Origin: Duncaniella muris
GTDB taxonomy: Bacteria > Bacteroidota > Bacteroidia > Bacteroidales > Muribaculaceae
Direction: 5' to 3'
Length of the DNA: 64,000 nucleotides
Assembly: GCF_003024805.1 (NCBI RefSeq)
Contig: NZ_PUEC01000013.1
Span: forward strand, 1-64,000
Below the pieces are notes generated by a model. It had not been told where the DNA came from. It ran no database searches and saw only the letters and a list, made by a program, of their open reading frames with translations. Positions 40,429 to 49,564 of the stretch are shown in pieces. The stretch's first letter is position 1. Each line of letters opens with the position of its first letter. The position numbers and the translations under genes were made by a program.

Positions 40429-41823
40429 ATGAAAACACTCCTCGGCATAGTCCTCATGTCAGCCCTCGCTCTCATCCTCGGCGGATGTATAGAGGACGGC
40501 ATCGACACATCTCCCTCCTCGCAGCCCGATTTTTCAGTGGACACCCTCTATATGGGTACCGTATTTACCGGTCAGCCTACTCCGACCAGCCGCTTCAAGG
40601 TCTACAACAGGCATGACCGGATTATAAGCATCAGTGACATCTCCATCCGTGGCGGGAGCCGGGTTTTCCGCCTGAACGTCGACGGCTTTGCCGGAGAGAA
40701 CTTCCACAATGTGGAGATCCGCCCCAAGGATTCGATCTTCGTGTTTGTCGAGGCTACACTCGCGCCTAACGGACGCCCTGAACTTACGGAAATCAATCAG
40801 ACAATCGACTTTACCACTAACGGCGTGACGCGCAGCGTGGTGATCAACGCCGAGGGGCAAGACGTCAGACAGCTGAACGGTGAGATCATTGACACCGACA
40901 CCCGCTTCGATGCCGTCTACCCCTACCAGATTTTCGATTCGCTCGTGGTCAGCCCCGGAGCCACTCTGACTCTCGCTCCAGGCACCACTCTGCATTTCCA
41001 TGACAAAGCCTATTGCCGCGTGGAGGGTACTCTCGTCAGCGAAGGCACTCCGGAACTCCCGGTGAATTTCTGCGGTGACCGCACCGGCAATGTAGTAGGG
41101 CAGATCTCCTTTGACCTCATGGCCTCACAGTGGCGCGGACTGGAGTTTGCTCCTGAAAGCCGCGGCAACAGGCTCAGCCACACCATTGTCCGCAACACCG
41201 TGAGCGGAGTCCTGGCCGATTCGCTTTCGCAGGTCACCTTGGTCAACTGCCGTCTGCGCAACAGCGCCGGCTACACACTGCGCTCCAGATATGCCGATCT
41301 GCGGATCGTGGGCTGCGAGCTTGCAGAGGCTGCTGACGGTGTCCTCTCGCTCACAGGCGGAAAAGCAGTGGTCAATCACACAACCATAGCCAATTACTAT
41401 CTCTTCGCCGCCCTGCGCGGGCCCTCTGTGCAGTTTGACCACTACGATGCTGAAAGTGACAACGGTTCGTCCATGCCTTATCTGACAGCAGATTTTACCA
41501 ACTGCATCATCTATGGCAACGGAACTGACCTGTCAGTTGGCGACTTCTCAGGCTCTCTGGTCACTCTGCGCCGCTGCCTGCTGAAGAGCAACGGAGAAGA
41601 CGTTGACAATTTCATCGCTTGCATCTGGGACACCGATCCGCTTTATTACACCGTGCGCAGCGACTACTATTTCGACTATCGCCTGAAGCCGGACTCTCCG
41701 GCGCTCGGAGCAGCCGACCCGGCACTGATTCTGCCGGAGGCTTCGGCTGATTTCTATGGAGTCAGCCGTCTACAGGAGGCCCCCAACCTCGGAGCCTATC
41801 AGGCTGCAGGCGATCAGGATTGA
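40429..41823 (+). CDS. Surface lipoprotein with right-handed beta-helix
   Basis: The 464-residue lipoprotein (lipobox LILGGC) is followed by IEDG, again an acidic surface-export signal. Residues about 25-140 form an Ig-like domain (YMGTVFTGQPTPTSRFKVYN). Residues about 170-450 form a parallel beta-helix with repeated turns (VVSPGATLTLAPGTTLHFHD, SHTIVRNTVSGV, VTLVNCRLRNSAGYT, LRIVGCELAEA). The C-terminal LKPDSPALGAADP is seen in many Bacteroidetes beta-helix proteins. It probably binds or cuts a polysaccharide outside the cell. Catalytic residues cannot be named. Confidence 0.75.
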   Translation: MKTLLGIVLMSALALILGGCIEDGIDTSPSSQPDFSVDTLYMGTVFTGQPTPTSRFKVYNRHDRIISISDISIRGGSRVFRLNVDGFAGENFHNVEIRPKDSIFVFVEATLAPNGRPELTEINQTIDFTTNGVTRSVVINAEGQDVRQLNGEIIDTDTRFDAVYPYQIFDSLVVSPGATLTLAPGTTLHFHDKAYCRVEGTLVSEGTPELPVNFCGDRTGNVVGQISFDLMASQWRGLEFAPESRGNRLSHTIVRNTVSGVLADSLSQVTLVNCRLRNSAGYTLRSRYADLRIVGCELAEAADGVLSLTGGKAVVNHTTIANYYLFAALRGPSVQFDHYDAESDNGSSMPYLTADFTNCIIYGNGTDLSVGDFSGSLVTLRRCLLKSNGEDVDNFIACIWDTDPLYYTVRSDYYFDYRLKPDSPALGAADPALILPEASADFYGVSRLQEAPNLGAYQAAGDQD

Positions 41824-42477
41824 CGCTGACTATGCAGCCTGGCTCTCTGAGGAGCAAGTCGAATGACTAAGAGGGTGTTTCATTGCATTTCCGATATGAA
41901 AAATAACGAAGGGCATCATCACGATGTCCTCCGTCGGTAGTAACAATTTGTCTGTAAAAAAATTATAAAATTATAGTCTTAGATCCATTCCGATTGTAGA
42001 TTTCAGGCCTCAAGTAGCCCATGAGGATCAAGACACACGTAAAATCAGTGGTTATATGAGTTATAGTGGAACCACAAAATCATTTTGAGGTTAATTGGAT
42101 CAAAAGATTTTGTGGAAATGCGGTGATAGAATTTAGAGATCTTTTGAAAATTGTGGTTGAACTATATGAATGTAGAATCGAATTAAATTCTAATTTTATG
42201 ATAAGTAACTCTTCAAAATTAAACGATATAATGTACATTAGTATCTCCTATGGAGGATCTTTTATACTCTCTACGGTTTTATTCCGGTCAGAATCAAGTT
42301 CTTCATCGGTCGTTTATGTCTATAAACTCCCTCTTCATTCCTCGATTCTGCCTCTGAATAAATTCCGCATATAGTATAAATTAATTTTTTTCAGAGTTAC
42401 TTAGCAAAAATAATTAAAAAAATTACCCCCCCCGAAATATTTAACATAATTTAACTAAGCTCTATAAATATCTTTCT
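41824..42477. other. AT-rich gene-poor gap with a lone MITE/IS end
   Basis: No convincing gene is seen. GAGGGTGTTTCAT (41871-41883) is preceded by TAA and is identical to the end at 390-402 (other strand), so an insertion element starts or once started here; no partner end is visible. From about 42000 the sequence is much richer in A/T than its neighbours. A GTG-started frame at 42066-42374 (102 codons, hydrophobic, no recognisable motif) may be chance or the remnant of a transferred gene. Confidence 0.5.
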
Positions 42478-42526
42478 ATAACACAACACTCCTTCAGCTC
42501 ATTGGTCTGAAGGAGTATTGTGTTAT
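42478..42526 (-). terminator. 20-bp hairpin after the ferritin gene
   Basis: ATAACACAACACTCCTTCAG (42478-42497) pairs with 42507-42526 with a single mismatch and a 9-base loop. It lies 70 bases beyond the ferritin stop. Neither flank has a long T-run, so it may be a terminator or an mRNA 3'-end stabiliser. Confidence 0.55.
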
Positions 42527-42596
42527 CGGGGGCGGCGGGTGTTGCTGCTTTGCGGCAGCTCTCGCCGACACGTGTGTCTGTTGCGCGGCTTCCGGC

Positions 42597-43112
42597 TTAT
42601 TCAGAGAGGATGGAGGGCGCGGTGTAGGTGCGGCTTCCAAGTTCCTGGTCGAGCATATAGAGTCCCATGCCGTCATTGCCGATGAGCGAATACTTGTCGA
42701 TAAGAGTGCGGCAGTTGTCTTCTTCCTCTACCTGTTCGCTTATGAACCAGTTGAGACGATCGCGGGTTGCATAGTCTTTTTCAGCTTCGGCCAGTGCGTA
42801 AAGGTCGTTGATGAGGGCTGTGACTTTCTTTTCGTGTTCGAGAGTAGATTTGAATGCCTCAAGCGGAGATGCCCAGCTGGTGGGAACGGCTTCGATGGCT
42901 TTCAGTTCCACACGGCCTCCGCGCTGGTTAACGTAGTTCATGAAGATGGTGGCATGGGCCTGTTCTTCCTGAAATTGGATCTTGAACCAGTTTGCCACTC
43001 CTGGCATTCCTTCAGCCTGGAAGTGAAGCGACATTGACAGATAGAGATATGCGCTCCAGAATTCGGCGTTGATCTGGGCGTTGATTGCGTCCTGAACTTT
43101 GTTGTTTAACAT
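42597..43112 (-). CDS. ftnA: Ferritin (non-haem)
   Basis: From ATG 43112 the product is 171 residues. It is an iron-storage cage subunit with the ferroxidase residues in NAQINAEFWSAYLYLSMS (E), FKIQFQEEQAHATIF (E, E, H), and EHEKKVTALINDL and ISEQVEEEDNCRTLI (E, E). An upstream ATG at 43151 precedes the promoter element and is not used. It is a single-gene unit. Confidence 0.95.
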   Translation of the reverse strand: MLNNKVQDAINAQINAEFWSAYLYLSMSLHFQAEGMPGVANWFKIQFQEEQAHATIFMNYVNQRGGRVELKAIEAVPTSWASPLEAFKSTLEHEKKVTALINDLYALAEAEKDYATRDRLNWFISEQVEEEDNCRTLIDKYSLIGNDGMGLYMLDQELGSRTYTAPSILSE

Positions 43113-43146
43113 TGTTGTGCTTGATTTGGGTTTATAAATTTCAGAA

Positions 43147-43155
43147 AGCAAAAGT
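43147..43155 (-). promoter_or_regulatory. -7 element of the ferritin gene
   Basis: TACTTTTGC on the minus strand, 34 bases before the start codon. No clear -33 box. Confidence 0.5.
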
Positions 43156-43197
43156 AAGAACTTTTTGTAAAAAAAGCCTTGCAGAACCGAATATTTT

Positions 43198-44514
43198 TTA
43201 CGATTCCTTACAAGAGGCCTGACAACCGAAACGGTCGTAAAGTTTCTGGAATTTCAGTGCTATTTCGGGGTTGCAGAGGTTGTTGATTGATCCGGCGTGG
43301 GTGTGGCTGACGGCGCGGACCGGACGGTAGGTGCCGTCCTGCACTTCAAGCCCTACTTTCTTGTAAGCTTCGCGGAACGGCATTCCGCCGAGCACAAGGC
43401 GGTTGACCTCCTCAACGGTGAAGAGATAGTCGTAGCGCGGGTCATCGATGATGTCGCGGCGTATGCGTATGTGCTGAAGCATGAAGTCAGCCATGTCAAG
43501 GCAATCGGTCATCTCGGTCGTGGCCGGGAATATGATGTCTTTGAGCAACTGCAGGTCGCGGTTGTAGCCCAGGGGGAGATTGGCAGTGAGCAGTGCGATC
43601 TCGTTCTGGATGCTCTGCAGCCGGTTGCATTTTCCGCGCATGATCTCGAATACATCCGGATTTTTCTTGTGGGGCATGATAGAAGATCCGGTGGTAAGCT
43701 CGTCAGGGAAGGAGACGAAGCCGAAATTCTGACACATCCACATGCAGACGTCCATAGCCAGATGGCCGAGTGTCGAGGCGATGGCCCCGATGGCCATCGA
43801 GGCGGCGCGTTCGGTCTTTCCGCGCGACATCTGTGCGGCCACCACATTATAATGAAGGGTTTCGAATCCGAGCAGACTGGTGGTCATCTCGCGGTCGAGG
43901 GGAAATGATGATCCGTAGCCAGCGGCTGAGCCAAGCGGATTCTGGTTGGCTATGTTGTAGGCTGCCACAAGCATCTGCATGTCATCGGCAAGAGATTCGG
44001 CATAGGCTCCGAACCAGAGGCCAAATGACGACGGCATGGCTACCTGCAGATGGGTGTAGCCAGGCATCAGCACATCCTTGTATTCCTCGCTCAGAGACTG
44101 CAGGCGCTTGAAGAGACGACTGACAGCGTCGGCTATGCGGCGCAGCTCGTCGCGCATGAAGAGTTTGAGGTCTACGAGCACCTGGTCGTTTCGGGAGCGG
44201 CCTGAGTGGATCTTCTTTCCTACATCGCCGAGCTTTGCGGTCAGCATGAATTCCACCTGCGAGTGGACATCCTCCACTCCCGGCTCGATTGTGAATTCGC
44301 CGCGCTCGATAACTTCGGCGATCTCTCCGAGGGCTTTCAGCAACACTTCGAGTTCATCGGCTTTCAGAAGACCAATGCTTTCGAGCATTCTGATGTGGGC
44401 CATCGAGCCTTCAACGTCATATCGGGCCAGACGCAGGTCAAGTTCGCGGTCGCGGCCTACGGTGAATTCTTCTATCATTTTGTCGGGCTCGAAGCCCTTG
44501 CTCCAGAGTTTCAT
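43198..44514 (-). CDS. argH: Argininosuccinate lyase
   Basis: The 438-residue cytosolic enzyme splits argininosuccinate to arginine and fumarate, the last step of arginine synthesis. The fumarase/aspartase superfamily signature GSSIMPHKKNPD is present, with HSGRSRNDQV, GYTHLQVAMPS and PLGSAAGYGSSFPLDR. It ends the arginine operon, 57 bases after argE. No strong terminator is seen downstream; a run of seven Ts at about 43170 lacks a convincing stem. Confidence 0.96.
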   Translation of the reverse strand: MKLWSKGFEPDKMIEEFTVGRDRELDLRLARYDVEGSMAHIRMLESIGLLKADELEVLLKALGEIAEVIERGEFTIEPGVEDVHSQVEFMLTAKLGDVGKKIHSGRSRNDQVLVDLKLFMRDELRRIADAVSRLFKRLQSLSEEYKDVLMPGYTHLQVAMPSSFGLWFGAYAESLADDMQMLVAAYNIANQNPLGSAAGYGSSFPLDREMTTSLLGFETLHYNVVAAQMSRGKTERAASMAIGAIASTLGHLAMDVCMWMCQNFGFVSFPDELTTGSSIMPHKKNPDVFEIMRGKCNRLQSIQNEIALLTANLPLGYNRDLQLLKDIIFPATTEMTDCLDMADFMLQHIRIRRDIIDDPRYDYLFTVEEVNRLVLGGMPFREAYKKVGLEVQDGTYRPVRAVSHTHAGSINNLCNPEIALKFQKLYDRFGCQASCKES

Positions 44515-44571
44515 ATCTTGATGTGTGGATTGCGGGGTTTTGTTGTGTGAGATTGTGTGTGGGGGGATTTA

Positions 44572-45660
44572 TCAGAGCCGCAGACCGGTGATGAGGGTGT
44601 GGTAGACCGGAATGGCCTCCTCGATTTCGCTGAGGCGGATGAATTCGTCGGCCGAATGGCTGCGCGATGACTCTCCGGGCCCGATTTTCAGCGAGGGGAA
44701 GTCATACATCAGCGACATGTCGCTGGTGGTCGGCGAGACGAATGGAGCCAGGCCGAGGCCTATAGCTCCACTGACCAGCGGATGGTCACTGCTGATGACC
44801 GAGGCGCGCACACGGGTGGAACGCGGAGTGAGACTGCTGTGGGGGCTGACGGCAGTGCGCAGAAGGCTGACGGTCTCTTCGTTGGTATATGCGTCGGTGG
44901 TGCGGATATCGACCACCCATTTGCATTCGTCGGGAATGGCGTTGTGCTGCCATCCGGCGTTGATCTGGGTGATGTTCAGCCCGACCGGTCCGAGTATCTG
45001 CGATTCATCCGGGAAGCGGAACGAGCGGAGAGCTTCTATGTCGGCCATAGCGCGGTAGATCGCGTTGATCCCCTCCGAGCGGGCGGCATGGCCGGTGACT
45101 CCCGTGGTTATGCAGTCGAGCACCACGAGGCCGCGTTCGGCTATGGCCGGCTGCATGCCTGTCGGTTCGCCCACTATGGCACAACTTATCTCGATGCCTT
45201 CCTCTTTCAGATGTGGGAGGAAAGCTCTCATGCCGTTCTCGCCGCCTACTTCCTCCTCGGCCGTGACGGCCAGGAGCAGGTTGAAGGGCAGAGAGGCAGT
45301 GCGCAGCCTGAGAAATGTGTTGGTCAGTGCGGCCACTGAGGCTCCGGCATCGTTACTGCCGAGTCCGTATAGGCAACCCTCGCGCATGTCAGGGCTGAAT
45401 GGATCGAGACTGTAGCTCGCAGCCGGCCGCACGGTGTCGTGATGGGAGTTGAGCAGCAGGGTTGGCCGGCCGGGGGCAAAACCCTCCGAAAGTGCGTAGA
45501 CATTGTTGAGATAGCGTCTCGGTGCGGCTCCATTTTCGGCGAGATGGTCGAAAATGAGCTGTGCGGTGGCAGCCTCGTCGCGTGAGAACGACGGGGTGGC
45601 GATCATGCGTCTGAGCAGATCAATCTCTGATGACAGTGCCTGAGGTCCGGTTGAGGGCAT
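44572..45660 (-). CDS. argE: M20-family deacylase (acyl-ornithine/acyl-citrulline deacylase, ArgE role)
   Basis: The 362-residue metallohydrolase has the M20 zinc motifs LLLNSHHDTVRP (H-x-D), YGLGSNDAGAS (D), TAEEEVGGENG (E-E), GEPTGMQPAIAERG, and the dimer domain GVTGHAARSEG. In Bacteroidetes this enzyme is expected to remove succinyl groups (from N-succinylcitrulline or -ornithine) because carbamoylation uses the succinylated substrate. It starts within argB (41-base overlap). The final HSADEFIRLSEIEEA holds the last zinc-site His. Confidence 0.9.
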   Translation of the reverse strand: MPSTGPQALSSEIDLLRRMIATPSFSRDEAATAQLIFDHLAENGAAPRRYLNNVYALSEGFAPGRPTLLLNSHHDTVRPAASYSLDPFSPDMREGCLYGLGSNDAGASVAALTNTFLRLRTASLPFNLLLAVTAEEEVGGENGMRAFLPHLKEEGIEISCAIVGEPTGMQPAIAERGLVVLDCITTGVTGHAARSEGINAIYRAMADIEALRSFRFPDESQILGPVGLNITQINAGWQHNAIPDECKWVVDIRTTDAYTNEETVSLLRTAVSPHSSLTPRSTRVRASVISSDHPLVSGAIGLGLAPFVSPTTSDMSLMYDFPSLKIGPGESSRSHSADEFIRLSEIEEAIPVYHTLITGLRL

Positions 45661-46402
45661 CGGAATGTTTTATGGTTACAGATCTGACGCCGGCAGCTAT
45701 TGCGGCGAATGCGTTGTCGATTTTCGGGATCATGCCTTTGCTGACCACACCCTCGGCGCGCAGGCGCTTGTAGATATCAGGCGTGATGAGCGGTATCACG
45801 GAGTCGGGGCGTTCGATGTCTTCCATCACGCCTGGCTGTTCGAAGCAATAGATCAGCTCGACCGGTGAGAGACTCGCTGTTCCGGTAGCCACAGCTGAGG
45901 CTATGGTGTCGGCGTTGCAGTTCAGAAGCGATCCATTGCCGTCATGGGTGATTGCGCAGAACACCGGGGTGACGCCCGCATCGAGCAGAGAGCCTATGAG
46001 TGAGGCATTGACACCTTCCGGAGCGATGTCGCCCACGAAGCCGTAGTCGATCGGCTCCGGTTTGCGGCGGGTGGCGCGGATGGCGTTGCCGTCGGCTCCG
46101 GTCAGTCCGAGCGCATTGCACCCGGCAGCCTGGAGCATGGAGACCACTCGTTTGTTGACAAGTCCGGCATAGACCATCGTCACCACGTCAAGGGTCTCGC
46201 GGGTGGTGACCCGTCGGCCTTCTATCATAGTGGTGGGTATTTCGAGGCGCGAGCTCATGCGTGTGGCTTCCTTGCCGCCGCCGTGGACCAGAATTTTTCT
46301 GCCGGGCAGCTTCACGAAGTCATCGATGAAGCGTGCGAGGGCTTCGGGGTTGTCAACCACATTGCCCCCGATTTTGATCACTTTGATTGTCTCTTCCATC
46401 AT
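45620..46402 (-). CDS. argB: N-acetylglutamate kinase (amino-acid kinase family)
   Basis: The 260-residue protein phosphorylates the gamma-carboxyl of N-acyl-glutamate, acetyl or succinyl here. It has the amino-acid-kinase start IKIGGNVVDN, the VHGGGKEATR loop, GLTGADGNAIRATRR and NCNADTIASAVA. It overlaps argF' by ATGA and argE by 41 bases. N-terminal arginine-sensing extension is absent. Confidence 0.92.
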   Translation of the reverse strand: MMEETIKVIKIGGNVVDNPEALARFIDDFVKLPGRKILVHGGGKEATRMSSRLEIPTTMIEGRRVTTRETLDVVTMVYAGLVNKRVVSMLQAAGCNALGLTGADGNAIRATRRKPEPIDYGFVGDIAPEGVNASLIGSLLDAGVTPVFCAITHDGNGSLLNCNADTIASAVATGTASLSPVELIYCFEQPGVMEDIERPDSVIPLITPDIYKRLRAEGVVSKGMIPKIDNAFAAIAAGVRSVTIKHSDALNRTSGTVIRD

Positions 46403-47355
46403 TTCAGACCTTCAAGGAGACGTTTGATGACCACTTGGGCGGATATTTCGCGGTTGGCGGCTTCCGGAATGACTATGCTGCGGTCTGACTCGATGACATC
46501 GTCGGTCACGATCATGTTGCGGCGCACCGGGAGGCAGTGCATGAAGAAGGCGTTGTCTGTCAGGGCCATCTTTTCGCTGTCGACAGTCCATGCGCGGTCG
46601 GTCGAAAGTATCTTGCCGTAGTTCGGATCGGCGTAGGCCGACCAGTTTTTGGCATAGACGAAGTCTGCGCCTTCAAGGGCTTTTCGCTGGTCATATTCCA
46701 CGCGGGCTTTGCCCACGAATTCAGGGGCAAGCTCATAGCCTTCAGGATGCGTGATTACAAATTCATAGTCAGTGGCGTTCATCCATTCTGCGAAGGAGTT
46801 GGGGACGGCCTGCGGAAGCGCGCGCGGATGCGGCGCCCAGGTCATTACCACCTTGGGGCGCTCCTTGGTCTTGAACTCTTCTATGGTGATGAGGTCGGCG
46901 AAGCTCTGGAGCGGGTGGCGGGTGGCTGCCTCCATGCTGAATACGGGGCGGCCGGAGTAGCGGATGAACTGGTTGATCACTCTCTCCTCATAGTCTTCGG
47001 CCTTGTCTTTGAGACCGGCGAACGAACGGACCCCGATGATGTCGCAGTAGGAGCCCATCACGGGGATGGCTTCGAGAAGATGCTCGGCCTTGTCTCCGTC
47101 CATGATTACTCCGCGTTCGGTTTCGAGTTTCCATGCTCCCTGGTTGACGTCGAGGACTATGACGTTCATGCCCAGATTCATGGCGGCTTTCTGGGTGCTC
47201 AGGCGGGTGCGCAGACTGGAGTTGAAGAAGATCATCATCAGGGTCTTGTCGCGTCCGAGTTCTTTGAATCCGAAACGGTTGGCTTTGATTTCGAGTGCCT
47301 CTTTGACTGCGAGGTCAAGAGGGCCTATGTCTGTGACGTTAGTGAAGTGGTGCAT
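46399..47355 (-). CDS. argF': N-succinylornithine carbamoyltransferase
   Basis: The 318-residue enzyme is of the Bacteroidetes SOTCase type rather than ordinary ornithine transcarbamylase. The carbamoyl-phosphate loop is NSSLRTRLSTQKA, MDGDKAEHLLEAIPVMGSY has the proline that marks succinyl-ornithine use (Glu in acetyl-ornithine enzymes), and FMHCLPVRRNM is the catalytic Cys-Leu-Pro region. So arginine is made through succinylated intermediates. It lies 3 bases after argD. Confidence 0.93.
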   Translation of the reverse strand: MHHFTNVTDIGPLDLAVKEALEIKANRFGFKELGRDKTLMMIFFNSSLRTRLSTQKAAMNLGMNVIVLDVNQGAWKLETERGVIMDGDKAEHLLEAIPVMGSYCDIIGVRSFAGLKDKAEDYEERVINQFIRYSGRPVFSMEAATRHPLQSFADLITIEEFKTKERPKVVMTWAPHPRALPQAVPNSFAEWMNATDYEFVITHPEGYELAPEFVGKARVEYDQRKALEGADFVYAKNWSAYADPNYGKILSTDRAWTVDSEKMALTDNAFFMHCLPVRRNMIVTDDVIESDRSIVIPEAANREISAQVVIKRLLEGLK

Positions 47356-47358
47356 TTT

Positions 47359-48510
47359 TCAGGAAGGTTTTTTAGTTGTGAGTACTTGGCGGAATGCATC
47401 GATGAAGCGGCGCGAGTGGGAGCGCGGCAGGCAGAGGGCTGGGAGCAGACGCACGGTGTGTTCGCCGGCTCCTCCGGTGAAGATACGGTGTTCGAAGAGC
47501 AGGCGCTTGCGGATTTCCGATGCCGAGCCTTTGATCTCGATGCCGATCATGAGTCCGCGGCCGCGGATTTCGGTGATTTCGTCACACTCGGTGGCCAGGC
47601 GGCGCAGCTCTTCCATCAGATATTCGCCTTCGGCGGCGGCGTTGGCTATCATGGCCTCGCCTTCAAGAGCATCGATCACGGCAATGGCGGCTACGCAGGC
47701 AAGGTGGTTGCCTCCGAAGGTGGTGCCGAGCATTCCTTTGACCGCAGGGATCGATGGAGAGATGAGCACCGCGCCCATCGGGAAGCCGTTGGCTATGCCT
47801 TTGGCGCAGGTGATGATGTCAGGGCGGATGCCGGTGTACTGGTGGGCGAAGAAGCGTCCGGTGCGGCCGTAGCCCGACTGGATTTCATCAAGTATGAGCA
47901 GAGTGCCGGTGGCTGTGCAGAGTTCGCGCAGGCGGCGCATGAAGTCGTCATCGACCATGCGGATACCTGCCACTCCCTGGATGCCTTCAATGATCACTCC
48001 GGCAAATTCGCCGGTGGCGAGAAGACGCTCCGTGGCCTTGATGTCGTTGAGCGGGGCGAAGACCACATTCTCAGTCGAATTGAAGGGTGCCTGAATCTTG
48101 GGATTGTCAGTTGCGGCTACGGCTCCGGATGTGCGGCCGTGGAATGCGCGGTCAAAGGCGAGGATCTTGCGGCGTCCGGTGTGGAACGAGGCGAGTTTCA
48201 TCGCGTTTTCGTTAGCCTCGGCTCCGGAGTTGCAGAGAAAGAGGGCATAGTCATCGTAGCCGGAGATGCGTCCCAGTCGGTCGGCGAATTTCTGCTGGAG
48301 GGAGTTCTGCACGGAGTTAGAGTAGAAACCCAGACGGCTTACCTGGTCGGAAATGGCCGACACATAGAGCGGATGGGCGTGGCCCACAGAGATCACGGCG
48401 TGGCCTCCGTAGAGGTCGAGATATTCCGTGCCGTCGGCTGTATAGACATGGCAGCCGAGTCCTTTGACCGGTTCGATGTCATATAGTGAATATACGTCGA
48501 AGAGATTCAT
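47359..48510 (-). CDS. argD: Acyl-ornithine aminotransferase
   Basis: The 383-residue class III PLP aminotransferase makes N-acyl-ornithine from the semialdehyde with glutamate as donor. The N-terminal DLYGGHAVISVGHAHP, the PLP lysine in TCAKGIANGFPMGA, and LILDEIQSGYGRTGRFFAHQ are present. Gap to argC is 87 bases, the largest within the operon besides the GNAT-argG gap. Confidence 0.93.
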   Translation of the reverse strand: MNLFDVYSLYDIEPVKGLGCHVYTADGTEYLDLYGGHAVISVGHAHPLYVSAISDQVSRLGFYSNSVQNSLQQKFADRLGRISGYDDYALFLCNSGAEANENAMKLASFHTGRRKILAFDRAFHGRTSGAVAATDNPKIQAPFNSTENVVFAPLNDIKATERLLATGEFAGVIIEGIQGVAGIRMVDDDFMRRLRELCTATGTLLILDEIQSGYGRTGRFFAHQYTGIRPDIITCAKGIANGFPMGAVLISPSIPAVKGMLGTTFGGNHLACVAAIAVIDALEGEAMIANAAAEGEYLMEELRRLATECDEITEIRGRGLMIGIEIKGSASEIRKRLLFEHRIFTGGAGEHTVRLLPALCLPRSHSRRFIDAFRQVLTTKKPS

Positions 48511-48597
48511 CTTTTTTCAGAGAAATGATTTTTTGAACGGGAGAGTGTGGTAGCAAAAAAGGTCGAGTGTCAGAGAGCAGCCAAAGCGGTGAACGCA

Positions 48598-49560
48598 TCA
48601 GAATGCCGAGGGCTTCAGCCGCAGGCCGCAGTCTTCGGGCAGACCGCAGATGAGATTGAAATTCTGCACGGCCTGGCCGGAGGCTCCTTTCAGAAGATTG
48701 TCAATGGCGGAGATTATCAGCAGCTTCGAGCCGTGTTTTTCAAGCGAGATCAGCGCCTTGTTGGTGTTGACCACCTGCTTGAGGTCGACCGGACGGTCTG
48801 ACACATGGGTGAATGCGGCTCCGGCATAGAAATCCTTGTAGATGCGGGTGGCTTCTTCGATTGAAAGATCGGTGTCGATATAGGTCATGGCGAAGATGCC
48901 TCTTGCGAAGTCACCGCGCACGGGTATGAAGCTGATCTCTGCGTCGAAGCCGGGCTGGAGCTGACGGAGTGTCTGGCGTATTTCGGCCAGATGCTGGTGT
49001 TCGAATGCCTTGTAGACCGAAAGGTTGTCGGTGCGCCAGCTGAAGTGGGTGGTGGCTCCCGGTTTCACGCCTGCGCCTGTCGATCCGGTGATGCCGGTGA
49101 CGTGGATCTCGCCGCCGAGCCGTCCGGCTGCGGCGAGGGGGAGCAGGGCGGTCTGGATCGCTGTGGCGAAGCAGCCGGGATTGGCTATGAGCGATGCCTC
49201 GCGGATGGCTTCGCGCTTGGCTTCGGGGAGTCCGTAGGTGTAGCCTTCGCTCTCGTCGCGGTAGTCCTGGGCGAGGTCCACCACTTTCAGGCCTTCGGGG
49301 CGTTCGTTTTCCTCCCAGAACTTGCGGCTGAAGCCGTGGCCCTGGCAGAGGAAGAGCACGTCGACCGCGTTGAGATCATAGCTGTCAGAGAAGTGCAGGT
49401 CGCAATCGCCGGTCAGACCTTCGTGGATCTCGCAGACCGGGCGGCCGGCATTGCTGGTGGAATGTATGAATACAATCTGAGCCTCCGGATGATTGATCAG
49501 GAGGCGGAGGAGTTCGCCGGCTGTGTAGCCGGCTCCTCCTATGATTCCTATTTTTTTCAT
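48598..49560 (-). CDS. argC: N-acetyl-gamma-glutamyl-phosphate reductase
   Basis: The 320-residue NADPH-dependent reductase converts N-acyl-glutamyl phosphate to the semialdehyde. It has the N-terminal IGIIGGAGYTAGELLRLL and the catalytic cysteine in ANPGCFATAIQTAL. It lies 4 bases after argG. Confidence 0.95.
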   Translation of the reverse strand: MKKIGIIGGAGYTAGELLRLLINHPEAQIVFIHSTSNAGRPVCEIHEGLTGDCDLHFSDSYDLNAVDVLFLCQGHGFSRKFWEENERPEGLKVVDLAQDYRDESEGYTYGLPEAKREAIREASLIANPGCFATAIQTALLPLAAAGRLGGEIHVTGITGSTGAGVKPGATTHFSWRTDNLSVYKAFEHQHLAEIRQTLRQLQPGFDAEISFIPVRGDFARGIFAMTYIDTDLSIEEATRIYKDFYAGAAFTHVSDRPVDLKQVVNTNKALISLEKHGSKLLIISAIDNLLKGASGQAVQNFNLICGLPEDCGLRLKPSAF

Positions 49561-49564
49561 CGGC

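Noticed and set aside
42066-42374. 102-codon AT-rich frame with GTG start
   Set aside because: No motif, no promoter or ribosome-site support, biased composition. It is kept only as a note within the gap entry.
46537-48486. 649-codon open frame on the plus strand, opposite argF' and argD
   Set aside because: It lies entirely antisense to two clear enzymes. Its product is a low-complexity Gly/Ala/Val/His/Phe mixture with no motif, as expected from the complementary strand of codon-biased genes.
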